Source: a virus
DNA: 59,980 nt
Reading direction: 5' to 3' (one strand)
IMG/VR virus record: IMGVR_UViG_3300017781_000005
Location: 1-59,980 of that record
The notes under the pieces are model-generated. The model had not been told where the DNA came from. It did not search any database and saw only the letters and a list, made by a program, of their open reading frames with translations. Below are positions 54,633 through 59,980 of the stretch, piece by piece. Within the stretch, counting starts at the first letter, position 1. Each line of letters begins with the position of its first letter. Both the position numbers and the translations under genes were made by a program.

Positions 54633-55228
54633 TGGCTGTACTCTTTGACGACATTTTAAATAAAGGCATCAGGCAGGGTAAAATACCTGCTCGTACCTCT
54701 ACAGCACGAAATTGGTATCGTGATACTGCTAAAGATTATAGGAATGTCAAAGAGAATGATTTCTTTGGTAAGAAAGGCGACAAGAATAGAATGACTTCTA
54801 TGCCTCTTGTTGGATCAATGTATATGTATGGATATACAGCAAAGACTAGAGATAAGCTACCGTATTATGATAGAATGCCTCTGATCTTTCCATATAGAAA
54901 AGTAAAGGGTGGATTCTACGGATTAAATATGCATTATTTGCCATTACCACTTCGTGCCAAGTTGATGGATGCTCTATATGAAACAGCAAATAATAAGCAG
55001 TATGACGAAACAACAAGACTAAAACTTAGCTATAAGATATTAGATGATGCCGCTAAGTTTAAAGAATTCAGACCGTGCATAAAAAGATATTTAACGAAGC
55101 AAGTACAGACTAGGTTTATGTACATATATCCATCAGAATGGGATATAGCACTATTCTTGCCAACAGAAAGATTTGTTGGAGCATCGAAAGCGACAGTCTT
55201 TGCTGATTCAAGAAGAAAAATTACATAG
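54632..55228 (+). CDS. Conserved T4-like late protein, candidate DNA-end protector gp2
   Basis: 198 aa. The N-terminus reads GIRQGKIPARTSTARNWYRD; the core is GSMYMYGYTAKTRDKLPYYD, RMPLIFPYRKVKGGFYGLNM, HYLPLPLRAKLMDALYETAN; and the C-terminus QTRFMYIYPSEWDIALFLPT. The family is well conserved in marine T4-like phages. I associate it with gp2, which protects packaged DNA ends and is next to gene 4 in T4, but gp3 (tail completion, 176 aa) is closer in length. The gene is certain; the name is not. It is basic and cytoplasmic, and couples by TAATG to the nuclease. Confidence 0.6.
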   Translation: MAVLFDDILNKGIRQGKIPARTSTARNWYRDTAKDYRNVKENDFFGKKGDKNRMTSMPLVGSMYMYGYTAKTRDKLPYYDRMPLIFPYRKVKGGFYGLNMHYLPLPLRAKLMDALYETANNKQYDETTRLKLSYKILDDAAKFKEFRPCIKRYLTKQVQTRFMYIYPSEWDIALFLPTERFVGASKATVFADSRRKIT

Positions 55229-55237
55229 GAATAAAAA

Positions 55238-55999
55238 ATGTCATTTAACATAGCAGACTTTAACTCAAAATTATCGCAACATGGTGGATTATCTAAAAGT
55301 AATCTATTCTTTGCTCGAATAAACATACCTCAAGCACTAATCAATGAGTTTGTAGATATACCTGTATCAAGAGATTTAGAATTTTTCTGTAAGAGTGTTA
55401 CTTTACCTGGATTCGACCTTGAAACGGCTGATGTTCAGCCTCAGGGATTTGGACCAGTTGTTCGTAGACCCCAAGGAATGAACTTTCCTGTAATGCCGTG
55501 TATCTTTTTTGTAGACTCAAATTTTGGCATTATGAAGTTCTTTCACAGATGGATGCAAGCAGTCGTAAACTACGATAGAAGTGGCGGTAACTTCGGAGCA
55601 GTAAACGGAGCATTACCATTCGAGATGGGCTACAAGAGCGAATATGCTACTACAATGGATGTTGCAGTATTCTCTCAAAATTCAAGAAGAGTTGAATATG
55701 TGTATAATTTCTCGGGCTTATATCCAGTAAATACAGGAACACAAGAGACTGATTGGTCAACTCAAGGCGAAGTTATGACTATGGCTGTAGGTTTCTCTTA
55801 TGATCAATTAAAGGTTACTGGTTCTGAATCAGGCAAAGTTGAATCAGAAAACGGATCAACAGCAGGCAGAATGCTCAGATGGTTCAACACTATTAACCAA
55901 ACAGTGAATGCGATAGAAGCGTTCAGAAAACCAACTGATATTCAAGATTCAATTAATAACCTACAGACAGTGAACACAATATATAATTCATTTAAATAA
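55238..55999 (+). CDS. 54: Baseplate tail-tube initiator gp54-like
   Basis: 253 aa (T4 gp54: 320). It has the gp19/tube fold: SNLFFARINIP, LEFFCKSVTLPGFDLETADV, NFPVMPCIFFVDSNFGIMKF, FHRWMQAVVNYDR, then VEYVYNFSGLYPVNTG. The helix FHRWMQAV corresponds to EEWMASIN of gp19 in this window. The C-terminal tail (about 195-253) is helical. It would form the second tube ring on gp48 and start gp19 polymerisation. gp48 on the opposite strand takes the cap role. AGGA precedes the ATG. A duplicate tube protein is the main alternative. Confidence 0.78.
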   Translation: MSFNIADFNSKLSQHGGLSKSNLFFARINIPQALINEFVDIPVSRDLEFFCKSVTLPGFDLETADVQPQGFGPVVRRPQGMNFPVMPCIFFVDSNFGIMKFFHRWMQAVVNYDRSGGNFGAVNGALPFEMGYKSEYATTMDVAVFSQNSRRVEYVYNFSGLYPVNTGTQETDWSTQGEVMTMAVGFSYDQLKVTGSESGKVESENGSTAGRMLRWFNTINQTVNAIEAFRKPTDIQDSINNLQTVNTIYNSFK

Positions 56000-56022
56000 T
56001 TCTATAATATAGGAGAAGTGAG

Positions 56023-56754
56023 ATGGCATTACCGAAGATAGACCTTCCTTTATTCGAGGTCAAATTATATTCAACGGGTGAGACAGTACAATATAGACCT
56101 TTTACAGTAAAGGAAGAAAAGGTCTTACTAATGGCTCAAGAATCTGGCGATAATAAGCAAATGATTCTGGCAATGAAACAGATTGCAGGAAATTGTTGCC
56201 CAAATATTGATATTGAAAGCATACCGATGTTTGATCTTGAATATTTGATGTTGCAGTTAAGATCAAAATCTGTGAACAATGAGATTACTTTTACTGTTCA
56301 AGATGAAGAGACTCAACAGCCGGTTGAGTTAACGCTTGATGTAGATAATATTAAGGTACATATTCCTGAAGATCATAGCAAGAAAATTGATGTATCAGAT
56401 AATGTGTATCTAATGATGAGATATCCTACACTAGAAGAAGTAGGAATGTTTCTTGAGTTAGTTAACTTAGATGGCACCGAAGAAGAAAACAATGAGAAGG
56501 CTGCCGATATTCTCTACGGAGTTATGATCTCTTGTATAGACAGTGTAGTGAATGGTGATGAAGTAGAAAAACTAAGCGAGTATACTCCAGAAGAAATACA
56601 AGAATTTGTTGATACTCTGCCTGGCGGCACTATCGAATCGTTGAAGAAATTCTTTGAGACTGTGCCTCAATTAAAATATGAAGCAAAGTATACCAACTCT
56701 GCAGGCAATGAGAAGACGATAAAACTAGAGGGAACTGAAACTTTTTTTCTCTAA
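56023..56754 (+). CDS. 26: Baseplate hub assembly chaperone gp26
   Basis: 243 aa (T4 gp26: 208). Conserved features are IDLPLFEVKLYSTGETVQYR, then PFTVKEEKVLLMAQES, and LRSKSVNNEITFTVQDEE; the middle to C-terminus is acidic and helical. gp26 is required for hub assembly and resembles the G-type tail assembly chaperones of other phages. The ORF ends at TAA 56752-56754. Seven T at 56742-56748 lie exactly in the T-TTT-TTT phase just before the stop. A -1 slip there joins it to the next ORF as a 299-aa fusion. AGGAG precedes the ATG. Confidence 0.85.
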   Translation: MALPKIDLPLFEVKLYSTGETVQYRPFTVKEEKVLLMAQESGDNKQMILAMKQIAGNCCPNIDIESIPMFDLEYLMLQLRSKSVNNEITFTVQDEETQQPVELTLDVDNIKVHIPEDHSKKIDVSDNVYLMMRYPTLEEVGMFLELVNLDGTEEENNEKAADILYGVMISCIDSVVNGDEVEKLSEYTPEEIQEFVDTLPGGTIESLKKFFETVPQLKYEAKYTNSAGNEKTIKLEGTETFFL

Positions 56755-56813
56755 TGTTGAGTCATATTAGTCTGGGAGCGTACTATAAATTGATGTTCTC
56801 AATGGCTCAACAT
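56742..56813 (+). promoter_or_regulatory. Programmed -1 ribosomal frameshift signal
   Basis: The slippery heptamer T TTT TTT (56742-56748) is in frame with gp26. Five bases later an 8-bp perfect stem begins: ATGTTGAG (56754-56761) pairs with CTCAACAT (56806-56813). It encloses a smaller hairpin, ATTGA/TCAAT (56789-56803). Slippery site, spacer and structure match canonical -1 frameshifting. The downstream ORF is in the -1 frame. Confidence 0.75.
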
Positions 56814-56921
56814 CATAAATACAGTATAAGCGACTTAGAAAATATTTTGCCTTTTGAGAGAGATTTATACGCTGAAATGTTAGTCGAGTTCATTGATGAG
56901 CAAAGTAAAAAACAACAATAA
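56754..56921 (+). CDS. 51: gp51-like T-domain of the tail assembly chaperone
   Basis: A 55-aa ORF whose ATG overlaps the gp26 stop (TAATG). It begins LSHISLGAYYKLMFSMAQHH and carries SDLENILPFERDLYAEML near residues 26-43. The LPFER-type segment is typical of the T-domain that -1 frameshifting adds to tail chaperones. It lies in the -1 frame relative to gp26, so it can be made as a fusion or alone by coupled initiation. In T4, gp51 follows gp26 and is a hub-assembly catalyst, hence the name. It would recruit or fold the tape measure encoded downstream. Confidence 0.75.
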   Translation: MLSHISLGAYYKLMFSMAQHHKYSISDLENILPFERDLYAEMLVEFIDEQSKKQQ

Positions 56922-56929
56922 CGGAGTAA

Positions 56930-57259
56930 ATGATGAGTGAAGAAACAAAAGCAGAAGTGTTTCACCCTGCTGATACAAACGGTGATGGAAAGGTGTCTAA
57001 AGACGAAGAGCAGTTATATCTTGAGTTTAGGCGCAAAGAATTAGAAGATGCAGATGCTATGCGTGATGCACAGCGCAACATGACATGGTTTGCTCTTGGT
57101 GGTTTGTTGTTATACCCATTCGCTGTTGTTCTAGCATCTCTTGTAGGTCTAGATCAAGCACAGAAAACATTAGGCGATATGGCACCAACATACTTTGTTG
57201 CTGTTGCTGGTATCGTAGCCGCATTCTTTGGCACACAGAACTTCGGCAAGAAGAAATAG
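56930..57259 (+). CDS. EF-hand, two-span membrane protein
   Basis: 109 aa. A canonical calcium-binding EF-hand loop DTNGDGKVSKDE is at residues 15-26 (D1, N3, D5, E12 all present). A charged helix follows, then membrane spans at about 52-73 (WFALGGLLLYPFAVVLASL) and 85-102 (APTYFVAVAGIVAAFFG), ending NFGKKK. Similar proteins occur in marine T4-like phages without a known role. The size, two spans and basic tail fit a holin-like topology, with calcium as a possible gate; that is inference. ATG 56930 or 56933 may be used; GGAG lies 5 bases before the first. Lies between the chaperones and the tape measure. Confidence 0.82.
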   Translation: MMSEETKAEVFHPADTNGDGKVSKDEEQLYLEFRRKELEDADAMRDAQRNMTWFALGGLLLYPFAVVLASLVGLDQAQKTLGDMAPTYFVAVAGIVAAFFGTQNFGKKK

Positions 57260-57268
57260 GAGTAGATT

Positions 57269-57388
57269 ATGGAAGCACCACTAGAAGCATGGAATAACTT
57301 ATCATATTTCGATGGTATAATGTTCACAGTTTGGTTGGGCATATTGTACTACGGAAAGAATTTAATCGATCAATGGTTCGGAAAATAA
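57269..57388 (+). CDS. Small single-span membrane protein (39 aa)
   Basis: 39 aa. AGGAG lies 7 bases before the ATG. The product begins MEAPLEAWNNLSYFDG, has one hydrophobic segment (IMFTVWLGILYY, about residues 17-28) and ends in the amphipathic KNLIDQWFGK. It is 9 bases after the EF-hand membrane gene and 6 before the next gene, so the three are cotranscribed. It may partner the EF-hand protein, like a holin/antiholin or spanin-like pair, but nothing in the sequence proves this. Confidence 0.72.
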   Translation: MEAPLEAWNNLSYFDGIMFTVWLGILYYGKNLIDQWFGK

Positions 57389-57394
57389 AAACAA

Positions 57395-58966
57395 ATGGCT
57401 GATAGAGACCCCGCAACAGAAGAAGCCCGTCATCAAGAGATGATGGCCCTTTTAGGTGCCATAGGCACTACTATGGCCGAACAAACTGGCGTTCTAACGG
57501 ATATCAAAACGGATCAAAGCGAAGCTAACGAAGATGATGAAGAAGCAAGAAAAAAAGCCGCTCGTGATGCTAAGAAAGAGAGCGTAACTGAAGAAGATGG
57601 CAAGAAAGGATCAGGATTATTTGCCGGAGTTAAGGGTGCTGTAGCCGCCGAGGGTGGCAAACTGAAGATGGCCAAGAAGCTAGGAATAGCGGCCGCATTG
57701 CTACCATTCCTTGACGGATTTCTTGGTAGCATGATTGATGACATCAAAGAATCTCTTTTCCCAAGTAGTGATCCTGACGGCAAAAAAGATCAAAAATCAT
57801 TAATAGAAAGAAGCGTAGGTAAAGGTGGACTGTTTGCCCTAATCGGTGGGTTCATTAACAAGAGACTTATAATACCTGGTTTCTTCATGGGTGTCTTTAA
57901 TGAAGTATTCAAAGACATGGAGAACAATAAGTATCTCGAAAAGACTGGACTAACTCCGGAACAGCAAAAGTCCCTAGGTCTGGCAATGTCTGGTGCTTTA
58001 GGTCTTGCAGTTCCTAGACTAGTTACAAAGACTGTACCTGGATTAGTCAGAAGTACTGTACAAGGAGCGAATCAATTTGGTCAAGCGGCTGCCGCTCAGA
58101 GGGCATTAACAACAAATGCCGCAACAGGAGTTACTGGTCAAGCAGGTAGAACAGTTCCAACTGGAATGAGAGTAAACAGTGCTGGTAGAGTTGTTAACGC
58201 AACTACAGGAAGATTTACCTCTGTTGCTGATCTTGAAAAAGCAATGAAGGCTCAAAAGAGAGCGGCAAAATTAGCAAAATATGCTAAGTTCTTTAAATTC
58301 TTGAAAGGTGGAGCATTAGCAATCTTACCATCTTTATTCGATGTAGCGATGGCAATCTATAATGATGCACCAGAAGATGAAGTTAAGAAACAGTTGTCTG
58401 GAGTTCTAGGTGCCGCAGGTGGCTTTGCTATTGGTGCATTAGGTGGTAGCGCATTAGGTACTGCTATATTCCCTGGAGTTGGTAGTGCAATTGGATTGTT
58501 CTTAGGTGGTACTGCAGGTGCTCTAGGCGGTGAAAAACTTATTGAGATGATTACTGGTTCTTTACTAAGTGGTCAAGACCTTGATGCAGATAAATTTAAA
58601 GGAAATGCTGGAGCAAAAAGAAGAGCGCAAAGACAGGCTGCGAAAAATAGAGCCAAAGGAATAACTCCTGATCAAGCGATGGGACAACTAGATGCTTTGG
58701 CCGCTAAATCGACTGGTACTACAGGAACTCCTAATATTACACCAGCCGCAGAAGCTGGTCTAGAAGCACAAACAGAAAAAATGACAACTCCTTCAGGTGG
58801 ATTTATCGATTCTTCAATGCAGAATATGATCAATAATGCACTCGTTGGTGGCAATACAAACAATCAAACAAATGTTGGTGGATCAAGTACTACATTTAAC
58901 ATAGTAAACGGTTCTAATAGTTCACTAAGTAACGCACCGCATTTACCTGTTCCTCAAGGCTTCTAA
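57395..58966 (+). CDS. Candidate tape measure protein (gp29-like)
   Basis: 523 aa (T4 gp29: 590). An acidic helical N-terminus (1-70) is followed by hydrophobic helices (about 93-112, 144-170, 190-210, 300-325). A Gly-zipper stretch spans 335-380 (GVLGAAGGFAIGALGGSALG). A basic segment (405-425) leads to a Ser/Asn-rich C-terminus ending HLPVPQGF. Tape measures set tail length and enter the host membrane on ejection, and hydrophobic Gly-rich parts fit that. It follows the frameshifting tail chaperones, as tape measures do in most tailed phages. Function comes from position and composition. No strong ribosome site is seen. Confidence 0.65.
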   Translation: MADRDPATEEARHQEMMALLGAIGTTMAEQTGVLTDIKTDQSEANEDDEEARKKAARDAKKESVTEEDGKKGSGLFAGVKGAVAAEGGKLKMAKKLGIAAALLPFLDGFLGSMIDDIKESLFPSSDPDGKKDQKSLIERSVGKGGLFALIGGFINKRLIIPGFFMGVFNEVFKDMENNKYLEKTGLTPEQQKSLGLAMSGALGLAVPRLVTKTVPGLVRSTVQGANQFGQAAAAQRALTTNAATGVTGQAGRTVPTGMRVNSAGRVVNATTGRFTSVADLEKAMKAQKRAAKLAKYAKFFKFLKGGALAILPSLFDVAMAIYNDAPEDEVKKQLSGVLGAAGGFAIGALGGSALGTAIFPGVGSAIGLFLGGTAGALGGEKLIEMITGSLLSGQDLDADKFKGNAGAKRRAQRQAAKNRAKGITPDQAMGQLDALAAKSTGTTGTPNITPAAEAGLEAQTEKMTTPSGGFIDSSMQNMINNALVGGNTNNQTNVGGSSTTFNIVNGSNSSLSNAPHLPVPQGF

Positions 58967-59160
58967 TCAATATCTCTTTTCTTGCGAGTCAGTGTAGTTT
59001 CTACATCGTCTTGCTTGAGAAGTTCTTCAAGTTCTTCTACTGAAACATAGTCTAAGTCCCAGTGATTACAGATATCGTTGCGATATCTCGTATGATTCTT
59101 ATCAGACGATTTCGATTTCTTTCTGTTAAAATAATCTTTCAAACGGTCGCTAATTTGCAT
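58963..59160 (-). CDS. Small charged protein (65 aa), unknown
   Basis: 65 aa, beginning MQISDRLKDYFNRKKSKSSD, with a basic N-terminal half and an acidic C-terminal helix (SVEELEELLKQDDVETT). AGAGG lies upstream of the ATG. It is downstream of the gp32 terminator, so may be expressed by read-through or from a weak promoter near 59174-59182 (TATAAAATA). Its stop overlaps the convergent tape-measure gene by 4 bases. I recognise no family. Confidence 0.62.
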   Translation of the reverse strand: MQISDRLKDYFNRKKSKSSDKNHTRYRNDICNHWDLDYVSVEELEELLKQDDVETTLTRKKRDID

Positions 59161-59185
59161 ATAAACCTCTCGCTATTTTATAGAC

Positions 59186-59212
59186 AAAAAAAGGGGCGCA
59201 TCCTTGCACCCC
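59186..59212 (-). terminator. Intrinsic terminator after gene 32
   Basis: On the minus strand, GGGGTGCA (59205-59212) and TGCGCCCC (59193-59200) form an 8-bp stem with one G-U pair and an AGGA loop, followed directly by seven T (59186-59192). It lies 33 bases beyond the gp32 stop. On the plus strand there is a mismatch and no T tract, so it acts leftward only. Confidence 0.88.
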
Positions 59213-59244
59213 ATAAACCCTAGATTGAGTTTTGACCAATCACC

Positions 59245-59980
59245 TTAGTCTTCCGCTAAACTCTTGAAGAAATCAAGAGAGTCATCCGTTGACTCTGATG
59301 TGGTTGAGGATGGGGCTTCAGCCTGAGCAACTGCTGGTGCAGATCGCTCTTTAAAGTTTGGCTGAAACTCCATCCCCGCATTGCTGTCCTCGGCAGTAGG
59401 GCTGGGTGCGTGTGTACTGCCATCAAGTTGGAGAACCTTATGCAATTTTGCTTTCAGTTCAGCATAGGACTTGAAGTTTTTAGGATCAACAATTTCTTGA
59501 AGGGAATGTTGCTTATTCCATACTGCTTCCATATCTTCGTCAGACAATTCACCTTCTGAGGAAGCGATTGGAGCAGGTGAAGCAAACTCAGACTTGTCGT
59601 AGTTGCGATAGCCTTCTACTTGACGAATCTTTAGTTTGAAGTCAGCACCTTCCCAAAAGTCGAATGGGTTGATTGGATCTTCGTCAGCGAACTGAGGATT
59701 CATAGCATCGTTCAGTTTGTCGAAGATTTTCTTACCAAATTTATACAAATAAACTTGACCTTCACGAGAAGGATTTGATGGGTCAGATACGACCATTACA
59801 TTAGCAACATAGCTAAGACGGCGTTTCTGTTTACGAGCAATCTCTTTGTCTTCATCGTGACCAGAGTTCCACAACTGAGAGTTATACTCAGATACTGGAT
59901 CGTCTTGACTTAGAGTTGTTAGAGACTTCTCGATGTACCAACCACCTGGTCCTTGAAAGCCATGATCCCAATAGCGAACA
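59245..59980 (-). CDS. 32: Single-stranded DNA-binding protein gp32 (partial, N-terminus outside window)
   Basis: C-terminal 244 residues plus stop; the gene runs off the right edge. The reading frame continues past the internal Met at 59872-59874 to the edge (VRYWDHGFQGPGGWYIEKSL), so the true start is outside. The core RRLSYVANVMVVSDPSNPSR, EGQVYLYKFGKKIFDKLNDA, PFDFWEGADFKLKIRQVEGY and NYDKSEF match T4 gp32, which coats ssDNA in replication, recombination and repair. T4's zinc-binding cysteines are missing in the corresponding stretch (YNSQLWNSGHDEDKEIARKQ). The acidic C-terminus (STTSESTDDSLDFFKSLAED) is the usual partner-binding tail. It is the only replication gene here. Confidence 0.95.
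   Translation of the reverse strand, partial: VRYWDHGFQGPGGWYIEKSLTTLSQDDPVSEYNSQLWNSGHDEDKEIARKQKRRLSYVANVMVVSDPSNPSREGQVYLYKFGKKIFDKLNDAMNPQFADEDPINPFDFWEGADFKLKIRQVEGYRNYDKSEFASPAPIASSEGELSDEDMEAVWNKQHSLQEIVDPKNFKSYAELKAKLHKVLQLDGSTHAPSPTAEDSNAGMEFQPNFKERSAPAVAQAEAPSSTTSESTDDSLDFFKSLAED

Noticed and set aside
57395-58966. Reading the 523-aa protein as a holin or pore-forming toxin because of its glycine zipper
   Set aside because: Length, position after the tail chaperones and mixed helical composition fit a tape measure better; membrane insertion is also part of tape-measure function.
59872-59980. Start of gp32 at the internal Met (59874)
   Set aside because: The same frame stays open to the window edge with conserved gp32 sequence, so this Met is internal and the gene is truncated by the window.
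1-59980. Search for tRNA genes, CRISPR arrays, insertion sequences, integrase or attachment sites
   Set aside because: By eye I found no cloverleaf in any gap, no spaced direct repeats and no transposase or integrase; all gaps are under about 90 bases. A tRNA-finder run would settle the first point.

Overview
The window is a piece of a marine T4-like myovirus genome (the cyanophage and pelagiphage-like branch of the T4 superfamily). This rests on the order of recognisable T4 morphogenesis genes (48-53-27-5-25-6-7-8 ... 13-14-15-16-17-18-19-20), on marine additions such as a DUF4815 protein, a YHYH protein and very long virion adhesins, and on AT-rich, tightly packed genes with TATAAATA late-promoter octamers. 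No metabolic or host-marker gene lies here, so I cannot name the host.

Layout. 1-9417 (minus): end of the late block, with neck genes 13, 14 and 15, terminase 16 and 17, sheath 18, tube 19 and the start of portal 20. 9490-13119 (plus): one large inverted virion gene with its own late promoter. 13112-31178 (minus): fibre/adhesin region, holding a 405-aa protein, a leucine-rich-repeat protein, two tandem paralogues, a beta-helix fibre and a collar-type fibre. 31175-53669 (minus): baseplate wedge and hub, from DUF4815 and gp8 through YHYH, gp7, gp6, gp25, a peptidase-like baseplate protein, gp5, a tiny membrane ORF, gp27 and gp53 to gp48. 53734-58966 (plus): gp4, a nuclease, a gp2-like protein, the tube initiator gp54, tail chaperones gp26/gp51, two small membrane proteins and a tape-measure candidate. 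58963-59980 (minus): a small unknown gene and gp32 (partial), separated by an intrinsic terminator.

How it works together. Almost every gene builds the contractile tail or finishes the head. The wedge (6, 7, 8, 25, 53) surrounds the hub (5, 27). gp48 and gp54 cap the hub and start the tube (19) and sheath (18). gp26/gp51 probably chaperone the tape measure. gp13, gp14 and gp15 join tail to head, and gp16/gp17 package DNA through portal 20. Late promoters sit upstream of the gene groups. At 9442-9457 one palindrome carries the late octamer on both strands, and at 53683-53718 two late promoters fire across each other.

Most notable observations: a textbook -1 frameshift signal joining gp26 to a gp51-like ORF; a 24-residue membrane ORF locked between the hub genes; a consensus sigma70 promoter reading antisense into gp5; small protein modules recurring in many unrelated virion proteins; and a degenerate M15-peptidase-like domain in the baseplate block. 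No gene-free stretch exceeds about 90 bases. I saw no tRNA, CRISPR array, insertion sequence or integrase.
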